60,644 nt of DNA from Granulicella mallensis (GCF_014203225.1 NZ_JACHIO010000030.1:1-60644), one strand, 5' to 3'. Positions 49,357 through 59,106 are shown, counted from the stretch's first letter. Numbers and translations are program-made. The notes: generated by a model not told the origin, from the letters alone.

Positions 49357-51615
49357 TCAGTACCAATTCTCCGTGAGCATGATGTTACTCCGATCAACAT
49401 CCCGCTCTGCGTACAAAATCCAGCGCTCATCCGAAGATACCGCGAGCCCTCGGTCATACTCGTTGACTCCAAACTGGGTCTGTCCCAGCTTTGTTTTGGA
49501 GCCTGTCTTGAGGTCCATGCGGAAGACATCAGCAAGCGCCGTACCTTCCATCTTCTTCTGAAGATAGTAGAGGTCTTCTCCAGTTACCATCCAGTATCCC
49601 CACATTCCGGAGCCTAACGGCCCGGCGACCGGCTGAGCCTCACCACCATTCAGAGGGGTCCGCCAGATTGTCGTCTTGTCTGTGTCCTGAACGTAGTAGA
49701 GGCTCTTCCCATCAGCAGATTCCATACCGTTATAACCGCCATGCTGCGTGATCTGTCGCTCTTCATCGCCGTTGACCTTCGTCCTCCATACTTCAAAGCG
49801 GCCTGTTCTGTTAGAGCTGAAATAGAGAGACTGTCCATCCCTGGACCAGTTCGGAATGAGATTGTCAGCTGCCTCGAATGCACCGGTTGTCACTCGTACA
49901 GGAGTCCCGCCTGAAGCGTTGACGACAAAAATCGCTGACCGTCCATGAAACCCGGAGTTGAAGGCCAATAACTTCCCGTCGGGAGACCAGCGCGGGGAGC
50001 TGGTGTTTGGGCCGAAGATATTTGTGAGGCGCTTGCATTGCGTCCCATCGTTTTTGCAGACCCAGATCTCTGAGGCCCCTGTGCGGTCGCTCTCAAAGGC
50101 GATCTCCGAACCGTCAGGGGAATAATCCGGCGCAGAGTCAATAAATCGAGACGCGATAAGCTGCTCCTGTTTGCCCTGACCGTCGGTGGACATGCGCCAC
50201 AGACTGCCGTTCCGCAGCAGATCGATGTACGCCAGTCGATGTCCCTTCGGCGAGACAACGGGGTCTTCTGTATGGGCGGGAAGTGTGGAGAGAGCCACAG
50301 GGGGATCTCCATTGAGAGAGAGCTTCCAAAGATTGCCGACACTCAATGCGCGGGAAGAGGCAACAAGCAGGCTTTGCCCGTCAGCGCTCCACGTAAGCCC
50401 GTTGATCGAGTGAATGTTGAAGGGCAAGACTCGATCGGGGCCGCCGTGCGCCGGCATGATATGTATTTCAGCCGAAGAGGGACCCCGCGCCCTTACAAAA
50501 GCGATCCAGTCACCCTGCGGTGAAAAGACTGCATTGACATCGACGCTCAGCGCCGGAGGATAAGTCAGGGCTTGCTTTTCGCCGTTCCCGAGAGATACCA
50601 GCTCAAGATGAGAGCTTTCATCTGCATCCTCTTTTTCCGTAGTCACTAACCAACTACTATCTGGAGACCAGTTCAGAGTAGGCACGTCGTGGAAGGCAGA
50701 CTTGAGGTTATTGATTAATGCGAGATGCCGGGCGGTGTGAGGCCTCTGCACCTTGGCAACCTCGATCTCCAACCATTTTGGGTCTTCGGTCGCGCGCAGG
50801 TACGCGATCTCCTCTCCTCTTGGGGACCATGCCGGAGAGAAGCTCTTTCCCCCATCGCTCAGCTTCTCCCGATCGTCGCTGTCGACGTTCTGGATGTAGA
50901 TGGCCTGATCCTGCCCCGCATCGGAGTGCCACGAATAGGCAAGGCTATTGCCGTTGGGAGAGAACGTCGGCCAGGAGTATGCCCCAGGCACACTTGTCAG
51001 AGGCCGGCTGTCGGACGCCGCATGGACCAGCCCTGTCTGGTGATGCCTGACATACGAGACGCGCATCACAACGATGAGGAAGACGATCGCCGGCAGGACC
51101 GCGGCGAATATACCCCACGACGCCCGCGTGGTCGGACGTGAAACAGGTTTTTCATATAGCACCGGAACGAATGCTTCTGTCGCTGGGGTGTCCGGCTCTC
51201 TCGGAACTTCCTTCAGCGCTTTAACGTCTAGCGGGAGACCGCTGGAGGGCTCTGTCTTCGTGACCGGTATCGTGAAGCGATAGCCACGCCGCGGGACAGT
51301 CTCAATGAACTCGGAGTCTGGAGAGTCTCTGCTGAAAGTCTTTCGGAGAGCAGAGATGTGAACGCTTAGATTGCCTTCTTCGACAAAAGTGTCCGGCCAT
51401 ACAGCCTGCAATAACGTCTTCTTATCGATGAGTTGGCCCGCGTTCCGAACCAGAACATGAAGAATGTCAAAGGTCTTTGGCGGCAGCGGTATCGACGCAT
51501 CACCGTGCCAAAGGCGACAGTCCTGCACGTCCAGGCGATAGTTTCCGAAGCTATATATCCTGCGATCTACCTGGATTAGCGAAACTACGCTCTCCTCTTG
51601 TTGTGAGACCGGCAT
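49357..51615 (-). CDS. CadC-like membrane regulator with TolB-type beta-propeller
   Basis: A 752-residue one-component regulator. An N-terminal OmpR/CadC winged helix (about 18-115) has LPPKTFDILHVLVRNAGQLI, NLSVHISALRKTFSR and ETVPRRGYRF, the recognition helix and wing. A linker and membrane helix (about 170-190, IFAAVLPAIVFLIVVM) precede six or more TolB/WD40-like PD40 repeats (WSPDGKLLAFNSGF, YSPDGSEIAFESDRTGA). This domain layout is widespread in Acidobacteriota; the periplasmic propeller probably senses a ligand or protein. TTG at 51642 is a possible earlier start. Three direct repeats at 51734-51766 lie between it and the divergent phosphoesterase and are likely its own binding site. 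Confidence 0.9.
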   Translation of the reverse strand: MPVSQQEESVVSLIQVDRRIYSFGNYRLDVQDCRLWHGDASIPLPPKTFDILHVLVRNAGQLIDKKTLLQAVWPDTFVEEGNLSVHISALRKTFSRDSPDSEFIETVPRRGYRFTIPVTKTEPSSGLPLDVKALKEVPREPDTPATEAFVPVLYEKPVSRPTTRASWGIFAAVLPAIVFLIVVMRVSYVRHHQTGLVHAASDSRPLTSVPGAYSWPTFSPNGNSLAYSWHSDAGQDQAIYIQNVDSDDREKLSDGGKSFSPAWSPRGEEIAYLRATEDPKWLEIEVAKVQRPHTARHLALINNLKSAFHDVPTLNWSPDSSWLVTTEKEDADESSHLELVSLGNGEKQALTYPPALSVDVNAVFSPQGDWIAFVRARGPSSAEIHIMPAHGGPDRVLPFNIHSINGLTWSADGQSLLVASSRALSVGNLWKLSLNGDPPVALSTLPAHTEDPVVSPKGHRLAYIDLLRNGSLWRMSTDGQGKQEQLIASRFIDSAPDYSPDGSEIAFESDRTGASEIWVCKNDGTQCKRLTNIFGPNTSSPRWSPDGKLLAFNSGFHGRSAIFVVNASGGTPVRVTTGAFEAADNLIPNWSRDGQSLYFSSNRTGRFEVWRTKVNGDEERQITQHGGYNGMESADGKSLYYVQDTDKTTIWRTPLNGGEAQPVAGPLGSGMWGYWMVTGEDLYYLQKKMEGTALADVFRMDLKTGSKTKLGQTQFGVNEYDRGLAVSSDERWILYAERDVDRSNIMLTENWY

Positions 51616-51733
51616 GGCGCGATTTCTTTCACCCCTAAACAATAAGGACTCACGAGACCAATCTTAACTGGCGGCTATTACGGGGCCGTTACAGACATCC
51701 CACGCGCATGCCTGTACGCCCTGTTATCCGCTC

Positions 51734-51766
51734 TTAAGACTTTCATAAGAACTTCTAAAGAAGACC
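51734..51766 (+). promoter_or_regulatory. Three 11-bp direct repeats, probable winged-helix operator
   Basis: TTAAGACTTTC (51734-51744), ATAAGAACTTC (51745-51755) and TAAAGAAGACC (51756-51766) are adjacent and in phase. The first two share nine of eleven bases; the third keeps only the first half. Tandem repeats of 10-11 bases are the usual target of OmpR/CadC-type winged helices. They lie in the gap between the CadC-like gene and the phosphoesterase gene at 51906. Confidence 0.5.
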
Positions 51767-51905
51767 TACAGGATTCGAAACGCCCAAATACCTAGGGTAG
51801 GAGCTACGGAAAGCGAACCTATATCCCCTCAGAAGCCTGACACGGCCCGTGCAGCTCTGCCTGTATATAAGCTTCGCCCACCAGTTCACATGAGGCTGTG
51901 CAGGA

Positions 51906-52859
51906 ATGTTAAGGAGATCGTTTCTCAAATCGTCGTTGGCCCTCCCTGTTTCAGGAATGTTACTCGGTCGCTCTTCGTTGGGGCTCTCTCAGGCCCTCCC
52001 TTCCCCTCTGGTCGCTCCTAAATCGCGCCCTAACGATTTTGATTTTGTGTTCTTCACGGACTGCCATCTCGAACCCGAACTTGCAGGGGTCGAGGGATGC
52101 GTCAAATGTTTCACACAGATCAATAAAGAAAGAGCGGACTTCTGTATCGCGGGCGGCGACCAGGTCTTCGATGTATGCGAGCAGGATCTTACCCGCGCAC
52201 ACCTGCTCTTCAACCTCTACCAACAGACGGAGAAGGACCACCTGAGCGGCAAGGTCTACTACACCGTCGGCAACCATGACGTGGTCGGCATTAATCAAAA
52301 GAGTCCTGTGGAACCGGGGGCCCACGAGTATGGGAAGAAGTTATATGAAGACTACTTCGGAAAGCGGTACTACTCCTTCGAGCATAAGGGTTGGCACTTC
52401 ATCGTCCTCGATTCGATAGGCATCGAATATTACAAGATCTTCAAAGCCGAGTTCGATGAGGAGCAACTTGCCTGGTTGAAATCCGACCTGTCGTCCGTCG
52501 GCCCCTCAGTGCCCATCATCGTGGTCACACACGTCCCGATTGCGACCGTACTGGGCACACTCAGTACGCATTCTCATAACGGCCCCGGACCTATCGCTGC
52601 AAACTCCTATGCGGTTCACGAGCTCCTCGCCGGACACAACTTGAAGGCTATCCTCCAGGGACATCTGCACGTCTGGCAAAAGTCGGAATATCAGGGAGTC
52701 CAGTACCTCATTAGCGGTGCCGTATCAGGAGCCTGGTGGGAAGGGTCGATGGACGGCACTCCGGAGGGCTACACCCTCTGCCAGATCCGCGGAGACCAAC
52801 TTCATCTTTCCTATGTGACCTACCCGTGGGTCGCTCGTGTCCAGCACGCCAAAAGCTGA
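51906..52859 (+). CDS. Tat-exported calcineurin-like metallophosphoesterase
   Basis: A 317-residue periplasmic metal-dependent phosphoesterase. LRRSFLKSSLALPVSG is a Tat signal. The five metal motifs are present: FFTDCHLEP (DxH), AGGDQVFD (GDxxxD), VGNHDVV (GNHD), VVTHVPI and LQGHLHVWQ. It is close in form to the secreted phosphoesterases that act on phospholipids, phytate or nucleotides. It is the first gene rightward of the CadC-like regulator and is followed after 74 bases by a TonB-dependent receptor, so the two may be one operon, perhaps for phosphate-bearing compounds. The substrate remains open. Confidence 0.9.
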   Translation: MLRRSFLKSSLALPVSGMLLGRSSLGLSQALPSPLVAPKSRPNDFDFVFFTDCHLEPELAGVEGCVKCFTQINKERADFCIAGGDQVFDVCEQDLTRAHLLFNLYQQTEKDHLSGKVYYTVGNHDVVGINQKSPVEPGAHEYGKKLYEDYFGKRYYSFEHKGWHFIVLDSIGIEYYKIFKAEFDEEQLAWLKSDLSSVGPSVPIIVVTHVPIATVLGTLSTHSHNGPGPIAANSYAVHELLAGHNLKAILQGHLHVWQKSEYQGVQYLISGAVSGAWWEGSMDGTPEGYTLCQIRGDQLHLSYVTYPWVARVQHAKS

Positions 52860-52933
52860 GCCACTGAAACCAGGATTCCCTCGCGCAGAGCAGCTATCAC
52901 GACACACAACACGATTGAAATGGAGCTACGACT

Positions 52934-55900
52934 ATGTCTTGCGATCTCTTCGTTTGCATCTCACGCCTGACTCCCAACTTGAGCAAAGACCGCGGCTTTC
53001 GAAAGCAACTTATCCTCGCATTCGTGCTGTTGATTACGGGCCTCCTGGGCCTCAGTGAAACAGGGTATGCACAAAAAGGCCTGACAAGCCTGCGAGGCAC
53101 GATCACCGATCCGTCCGGTGGAACCGTCTCAGGCGTATCGCTGACGCTCACCGATCTTGCCAGCCAGGCAAAACGGCAACTGACCACAAAAGACAACGGC
53201 GAATATGAGTACAGCGCGTTGAATCCGGGAAGATACCGGCTCGACGTCACCAAATCCGGATTTAAAAATGTTGCACTCGAAGGCCTTCTTCTTGAAGACG
53301 GCCGCGTGAGCGTGAAGGACGTGGTGCTCACTGTCGGAGGCGACACCTCGGAGATCACGGTAGAAAGCAAGCCCGATGTCATCACAACCGACACAGGAGT
53401 GATGGAGGTCGGCTTCGACAGCAACCGCATCAAGCTGACACCGACCAACGACCAAAACCCTGGTCCTGAGGCACTGCTGAGTTCGCTGCCCGGCATCACT
53501 GCCACCGGTTATTCAGTGCAGATCTCCGGACAGGGCGCGAACCAACTGGTGCTCAACTACGACGGCCTCCAGAACCGCGAAGGAAACCAAAACGTCAATA
53601 TCAACTTCTATCAAGAGTTCACGGCTGTCACCAGCAACGCATCCGCGGAGTGGGCAAGTGCGGTCAATGAAAACTCCACCTCCAAACGCGGCGGCAATCA
53701 GTTCCATGGCGGCGCGGCCTACAGGATGTTCAACAATACGCTCAATGCGTCCGGATACTTTGCACCAACGAAGAACCACTCCCTGATGGACGAAGTAATA
53801 GGCGAGTTGGGAGGCCCCATCATTCGGGATAAGACCTTCTTCTACGTCGGCTTTATGAAGCAGCTGTACTACGTCGGCACCTTCAACCAGACAGAGGTGC
53901 CGACGCAGCAGATGCGTGGTGGAAACTTTGGCAACACCGTCATCACAGATCCGTCCACCGGCAAGCCATTCCCAAACAACATGATTCCAACAGGAAGAGT
54001 AAGCCCCGTCTCGCTTGCTCTGCAGAACGCGTACGTGCCTCTTCCCAACCAGAACTTCAGCGATCCCAGCCTGAACAACTACGGATGGACCCACCCCTTT
54101 CCTTCGGACATCTTTGAGGGAACATGGTGGTTTGCGCGCGTCGACCAGCAGATCACGTCACACAACAATTTGAGCTTCCGGTTCAGTTCGAAGTCGGCGC
54201 CGTATGTGCTGGCCAATAACCTTCCCGATTTCTTCCGGACGCGGCTGCGCTATAACAACCAGTACACCCTGGCCGATACGCATATCTTCTCGTCAAATCT
54301 CGTCAACGAATTCCAGATCGCCCGCAATTATCTGAAGCTGTTCGATGGCCAGACGGAAGGAGGCCAGACACCTCTTCGCGGAGCAGACGTTATCTCGCAG
54401 ATCGGCCTTCAAGGGATCGACACGACAGGTACGCAGGGGATTTCAGGCTCGCCTGCGATGAATATCTCGGGGTATGCCGACCTGTCGACGCCGTCCGGCG
54501 GACTTGGCGACGACGAGCATGATCTGGTCATTCAGGATTCAGTGACCTGGACATTTGGAAGGCACGTCATCAAGTTCGGTGGGAACCTCATCAACTACAG
54601 AACCGGCCAGGGCGTTGTGCCTAACTTCGGCTCGTTCTCCTTCGATGGCTCCTTCACCGGAAATGGATACGCGGATTTTCTTCTGGGCCTGCCGAGAACC
54701 AGCGAGCGCTCAAATCCGATCTACAACGAAGCCTATGTATCGCACGAGGCCGGACTATTCGCACAGGATAGCTTCAAGCTGACGCCCAAGCTAACCTTGA
54801 ACTATGGTCTTCGCTGGGACTACTACGGACTCCCGCATTACACGGACAATCTTGACTACAACTGGGACATCAACACCGGAGCAATCGTCGTCCCTGAATC
54901 TTCGCTTGGAAAGGTGAGCCAACCGCCGTTCTATCCGTCCAACATCCAGATCGTGGCCGGCCAGGTGACCGCAAACCCGAAGCTGACAAATCTGCGTCCA
55001 CGTCTCTCTGCTGCCTATCGTCTCCGCGATGAGATGGTGCTGCGTGGCGGATATGCTGAGTTCACCGAGCGTTATGGCATCTCAGATCGAGTGAACAATG
55101 GTGGGCCGTTCGCAGTCGCACAGAACTATACAAACCTGAATGCAGCAACCCCGACGGGCGCGTTGTTCTCGTTCCCGAACCCGTTTCCCGCAAACCTGGC
55201 TTCAGCGCAGACACCGTCCCAGTCCGTCACGGGATATCCCCTCGACACCGACAACGGAACGATCCGCCAGTACAACGTCACTGTCGAGCAGAAGATGTTT
55301 CATGACCTTGGGTTTCGCCTCGCGTATATCGGCTCGCATGGAAACGGTTTGAGCTACCAGACGAACATCAATCTGCAGAGACCGAGCACGAATCCCTATA
55401 CTCCGACCAACAATCCCTGGCCGCAGTACAACCAGATCAACTATTACTTCTCGAATGGATCGCAGAAATATAACTCCATGCAGGTCGAGGTACAGCGCCG
55501 TACCGGCTGGTTCCAGTTTGATGGCCACTACACCTGGGCAAGCAATCTCAACAATTTTTCCGACACGGAAAATCCCTACGACGTCCTGAGCCACTGGTCG
55601 AAGGACGCGACGACACGACGGCACGTCGGAGCGATCAACACTTACATCGATCTGCCGTTCGGACATGGCAAACGCTACATGAACCATGCGCCACGGTGGA
55701 TGGAAGCAACCCTCGGAGGGTGGAACATCCAGACGATCAGCTACTTCGGATCGGGTCTCTACATGGGGCCGCAGTATAGCGGAGCTGATCCATCGAACAC
55801 GGGTACATTCGGTGGCATTCCCGATCGCGTCCCTAATGTTGCCTTGTATCCAGCCCACAAGAGCGCAGCCCTCTGGTTCAATCCAGCGGCCTTTACGGCG

Positions 55901-56182
55901 CCGCAACCGGGCCATTTCGGCAATGCCGGGGTGGACTCGATCGAAGGACAAGGATTGCTGTCTTCCAACATCAGTCTAAGCAAGACGTTCCGTCTGACAG
56001 AACGAGTGCACTTCCTGCTAACGGGAGCCGCATCGGATGTATTCAACCGTTCGGGGTTCAATGACCTCGACACCAACATCAACGATACGACCGCGGGACA
56101 ATACTACGACATCACTCCTGACTACGTGGGAGACCGCTCCGGTCGCAGAATGATCTCGATCAAAGGCCGGATTGAGTTCTAA
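52934..56182 (+). CDS. Oar-like TonB-dependent receptor
   Basis: A 1082-residue outer-membrane receptor. ATG at 52934 has TGGAG eight bases before it. The hydrophobic core of the signal (LILAFVLLITGLLGLSETGY) starts unusually late, near residue 25. The carboxypeptidase-regulatory-like domain (GLTSLRGTITDPSGGTVSGV, YEYSALNPGRYRLDVTKSGF) is followed by a plug with PEALLSSLPGITATGYSVQI and a barrel ending IKGRIEF. It is shorter than the other three receptors. It is downstream of the phosphoesterase and likely under the CadC-like regulator, and is closed by a hairpin at 56240-56277. Confidence 0.92.
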   Translation: MSCDLFVCISRLTPNLSKDRGFRKQLILAFVLLITGLLGLSETGYAQKGLTSLRGTITDPSGGTVSGVSLTLTDLASQAKRQLTTKDNGEYEYSALNPGRYRLDVTKSGFKNVALEGLLLEDGRVSVKDVVLTVGGDTSEITVESKPDVITTDTGVMEVGFDSNRIKLTPTNDQNPGPEALLSSLPGITATGYSVQISGQGANQLVLNYDGLQNREGNQNVNINFYQEFTAVTSNASAEWASAVNENSTSKRGGNQFHGGAAYRMFNNTLNASGYFAPTKNHSLMDEVIGELGGPIIRDKTFFYVGFMKQLYYVGTFNQTEVPTQQMRGGNFGNTVITDPSTGKPFPNNMIPTGRVSPVSLALQNAYVPLPNQNFSDPSLNNYGWTHPFPSDIFEGTWWFARVDQQITSHNNLSFRFSSKSAPYVLANNLPDFFRTRLRYNNQYTLADTHIFSSNLVNEFQIARNYLKLFDGQTEGGQTPLRGADVISQIGLQGIDTTGTQGISGSPAMNISGYADLSTPSGGLGDDEHDLVIQDSVTWTFGRHVIKFGGNLINYRTGQGVVPNFGSFSFDGSFTGNGYADFLLGLPRTSERSNPIYNEAYVSHEAGLFAQDSFKLTPKLTLNYGLRWDYYGLPHYTDNLDYNWDINTGAIVVPESSLGKVSQPPFYPSNIQIVAGQVTANPKLTNLRPRLSAAYRLRDEMVLRGGYAEFTERYGISDRVNNGGPFAVAQNYTNLNAATPTGALFSFPNPFPANLASAQTPSQSVTGYPLDTDNGTIRQYNVTVEQKMFHDLGFRLAYIGSHGNGLSYQTNINLQRPSTNPYTPTNNPWPQYNQINYYFSNGSQKYNSMQVEVQRRTGWFQFDGHYTWASNLNNFSDTENPYDVLSHWSKDATTRRHVGAINTYIDLPFGHGKRYMNHAPRWMEATLGGWNIQTISYFGSGLYMGPQYSGADPSNTGTFGGIPDRVPNVALYPAHKSAALWFNPAAFTAPQPGHFGNAGVDSIEGQGLLSSNISLSKTFRLTERVHFLLTGAASDVFNRSGFNDLDTNINDTTAGQYYDITPDYVGDRSGRRMISIKGRIEF

Positions 56183-56239
56183 TCCCCATCGAATGGCTCA
56201 GTTTTCAGAACCAAAGCAAGAGTGAGTCTTTGACCTATT

Positions 56240-56277
56240 CAGCATCCAGATCGCGGCTAGCTGCGATCTGGATGCTG
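56240..56277 (+). terminator. Terminator-like hairpin after receptor
   Basis: A perfect 15-bp stem (56240-56254 with 56263-56277) encloses an 8-base loop GGCTAGCT, 58 bases after the receptor stop. No T tract. Confidence 0.65.
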
Positions 56278-56519
56278 GACTTGCTTAATGTCCCCTCATT
56301 GGCATTTTGCGGGTATGCTGCTTCTTTGAACTCAATAGCATAGATCAAGAAAACTTGACGCATCGGGAACTGGCTCGTGAGTAAGACTGCGCGAAGCCCC
56401 TAGAGGCTGTCCGAACCCTTCCCTCGCCGACTGCACGCGATGCACCTCCGTTCCTGCGACAGTAGCAGTGAGCTGACATCAGACTGTGAAAGCGGAAAAG
56501 ACCACAGTGTTCGTGCATC

Positions 56520-56860
56520 TCATACAGGGCGAGCTGCCACCTGGTAGCGATTTGGAGCTGAGCCGGTCGTCCTCTTGAGAGCGTTGCTAAATGCACTCTC
56601 CTACGTATCCGAGGGAACGAGCAAGCTTCGCCACGGTAACATCATCTTCCACTTAGCTCTTTCCGCAAGCCACATCCACCATGCCGTGAGATAGCTGCGC
56701 GGCGCTACTCCTGCAGCTGTCCTGAAATTGACTGCGAATGTCACATCCCACTGAGTTCTGCAGCTGCTGAATGCCGGATACCCCATACGGACAACACTCC
56801 GCTCACTAACATACGAGATGTGGGCACCATGCTGGAGCAAGGCGATATCGATGCGGCTGC
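56520..56860 (-). pseudogene. Degenerate AraC-family regulator fragment
   Basis: Two frames on the minus strand together spell the AraC/XylS double helix-turn-helix. One reads VAPRSYLTAWWMWLAERAK, like the GxSPxxYLTRWRMxLA region. After a shift the other reads VAKLARSLGYVGECI, a stop, then NALKRTTGSAPNRY, the second helix-turn-helix and its end, finishing at 56520. There is at least one frameshift and one internal stop, and no start or effector domain. The gene is broken. It is the only item besides the hairpin in 56183-56920. Confidence 0.55.
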
Positions 56861-56920
56861 CTGCTCGCTATAGCCATTTGTCGCCTGAACATCGACGGTC
56901 TGTCATGGATCGTATCGCCT

Positions 56921-58861
56921 CTAAAACCCGGTGATCTCCGCGACACCGGTCAAGAATTGAGCAGGACTACCGCTTAGGACATCTTTACGACCCGAATAAT
57001 ACACCTCCGTCTCGAAAGCCGAACGGGTCAGGCTGATATATCCAAGATTAGCCGCCGACGTATCTGACTGCTTCGCGGCTATGTGAAGTTGATCGAAACC
57101 TAGAACGATGGTGTGAAGCCCTTCGATACCTCTCGAACTGTGAAAGGTACAAAGACGAATTTCATCAGGCGAATAGGAAGCGCGACGATTCTCCTCGTCG
57201 GTGTAGTCGATGTAGTCGAAACCGGCGGACTGACATGCGTTGATTGCCATAGGGCGCCAAGTTAAGTCCGGCTTGCCATATGGAAGAAGGATCAAAATGT
57301 CTGACGGCGTACCGTCATTCGTCATCCGGAGTTGATCGATCTTCTTCTTTAGCGATGCCGTGATTTGCTGTACTATATCTCCAGACGTCCGTTGATCTAT
57401 GTTCAACACGGAGGGCACTCCGCCATTTTCCCTCATCAGCTCAAAATCGAACTGATCTTGGTCGACCGTCTTACGATGCGCTCGATACCGCTTTTGTAAA
57501 GTCTGCGTCCAGATGCGTTGAGCTCTTTCGAGAGATGGGTAACTCTGGACAAACAGTTGCGCTAGAAGGAATGTCTCACTGGTGTTCCGGTACACACGTC
57601 GCTTTTCGCGCTGGTTCTCCGGTGGGATCACTGAGGGAAGCCCGTCGGTCAGATACTCACAAGATGAACTCCGATAGAGAAGCTGATTCTTGCCGTCAAT
57701 CACGAAGAGTTTCGACGATCCACCTGTCAAGTAATCGATTAAAGCCCAAAAAGCATCCGCGATATCTTGGCCTTCGTCTACGATCACCAACTCCCACTCA
57801 GAGCGCAGGCGAGCGCCCCGGTCGAAATCGGCCTCGATAACTTTGCTGATCCTGCGGGCTTCATACTCTTCCCATGTTTCTCGCGTCTTGTCCCAACGAT
57901 CTGGGCGTAGACCCAAGCGCCGTTCGCAATCACCCAGCAACTGAAATACATCGAAGGCTTCAAAACTAAATTGCAGAAAGGGCGCTCCCATTGATGTGAG
58001 GCGTCGGATATCCGTAGCCAGAACCTTGTTGTAACAAGTGAATAGTGTGGGAACTTTACGACGCAGGGCAAGCTGAAGACCGAGGAGTGTCTTTCCGGTT
58101 CCCGCATATCCCGAGCAAATGACGTGATGATCTTGATTGATCTGATCGAGGTGTCGCTCTTCCTCGTCTTCGATGCGCCGCAGACGCGCCATTTCCGTCG
58201 CAGTCAAAGTCTCAGCCGGAGTTAGTTTGAAGCGGATGAACGCATCCAGTGAGAGGGCTGTTTGTTCGTCATAGAGATCAGGCTTGTCTTTTCTTCTGTT
58301 CGGCGCGGCTTTGTAAAGCGGGTGCGCCTTTATGTATTCAAGGCGCTTCAAGAAAGTTCGTCCGTCGATGAGGTCTTCGGCAAAAATCATGCCGTCAGCC
58401 AGTTCTTCGGCCGCATGGCGAAACTGGAGCTCACACCCAAAACGTACGAGAAAACTTTCCCGGTATATCCGAAATAGCGCCGCTCCGGGCGCGATCCAAA
58501 GATCCTTCAGCATGTCTCGGTGAGTTGGGGTCGCTTGAATCTTGTTCTGCAAGCTTTCCGCAGCGTCGATCGCCTGTAGCCATGCGGTCTTCTTCGTCGA
58601 ACTCTTCACGTTGTCTTGGAGGATGAGACCGTTGTCACCATTAATCTCCTTGATCGCACTCAGGTTGATGCTTTTCAGTTCGATGACGAAAAGTCCGAGA
58701 CCCTCAGCCAAAAGAACCGCGTCAACATCTCTGGTGCCAAGGATTCGCGTGTACCAGACATGGACCCGAGTTGCTCCAAAGTCGAGATCACCGAGCAAGT
58801 CCGCGAAGGGTCGTTCCTGAATCTTTTCGGGCAGATTTCCATGAACTTTCGCTTTGGCCAT
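56921..58861 (-). CDS. NERD-domain UvrD-like helicase
   Basis: A 646-residue protein with an N-terminal NERD nuclease-related domain (about 15-110: TRDVDAVLLAEGLGLFVIEL with the Asp and ExK catalytic-like residues) joined to a superfamily 1 helicase. Walker A is CSGYAGTGKTLLGLQLALRR, motif II is VIVDEGQD, and the UvrD C-terminal motif is LCTFHSSRGIEGLHTIVLGF. Such proteins are found in accessory regions and have been linked to defence or DNA processing; no role is proven. Base composition is lower in GC than in the preceding genes. It lies between a broken AraC gene and a tRNA-like remnant, which fits an island gene. Confidence 0.88.
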   Translation of the reverse strand: MAKAKVHGNLPEKIQERPFADLLGDLDFGATRVHVWYTRILGTRDVDAVLLAEGLGLFVIELKSINLSAIKEINGDNGLILQDNVKSSTKKTAWLQAIDAAESLQNKIQATPTHRDMLKDLWIAPGAALFRIYRESFLVRFGCELQFRHAAEELADGMIFAEDLIDGRTFLKRLEYIKAHPLYKAAPNRRKDKPDLYDEQTALSLDAFIRFKLTPAETLTATEMARLRRIEDEEERHLDQINQDHHVICSGYAGTGKTLLGLQLALRRKVPTLFTCYNKVLATDIRRLTSMGAPFLQFSFEAFDVFQLLGDCERRLGLRPDRWDKTRETWEEYEARRISKVIEADFDRGARLRSEWELVIVDEGQDIADAFWALIDYLTGGSSKLFVIDGKNQLLYRSSSCEYLTDGLPSVIPPENQREKRRVYRNTSETFLLAQLFVQSYPSLERAQRIWTQTLQKRYRAHRKTVDQDQFDFELMRENGGVPSVLNIDQRTSGDIVQQITASLKKKIDQLRMTNDGTPSDILILLPYGKPDLTWRPMAINACQSAGFDYIDYTDEENRRASYSPDEIRLCTFHSSRGIEGLHTIVLGFDQLHIAAKQSDTSAANLGYISLTRSAFETEVYYSGRKDVLSGSPAQFLTGVAEITGF

Positions 58862-58984
58862 TTTCAGACTCTACGTGAGTTTGGTGGCATGCACACAAGC
58901 GGAGCAAACGGCCATCAAAAGCCACCAAATGATTTTAGTCCCTCACAAAGGAGAGGCCAAAATCGCATAAGTCCTTTGTTGCAA

Positions 58985-59072
58985 TGGTGCCGGGAGGGGG
59001 TCGAACCCCCACGAGGTTGCCCTCGGCGAATTTTGAGTCCTTCGTGCCTACACATAAGCCCATCTCCAGGAA
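58985..59072 (-). tRNA. tRNA-Leu(CAA)-like remnant, probable integration site
   Basis: On the minus strand the 3' two thirds are tRNA-Leu-like: anticodon loop CTCAAAA (CAA), a long variable arm CGAGGGCAACCTCG, the T-arm GGGGGTTCGACC and a CCGGCACCA end. The 5' part (59041-59072) is poorly matched: the acceptor strand has at least one mismatch, the anticodon stem is weak, and the T-arm/acceptor region is two bases short. It is therefore unlikely to be a working tRNA. The preserved 3' part (58985-59040) is the shape left by integrases that target tRNA 3' ends. Confidence 0.45.
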
Positions 59073-59106
59073 CAACTTACAGGCATTCGTTCAGATAGTG
59101 TGCAAG

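Noticed and set aside
58985..59072. Functional tRNA-Leu
   Set aside because: The anticodon stem and 5' acceptor strand pair poorly and the T-arm to CCA spacing is two bases short, so I report it as a remnant.
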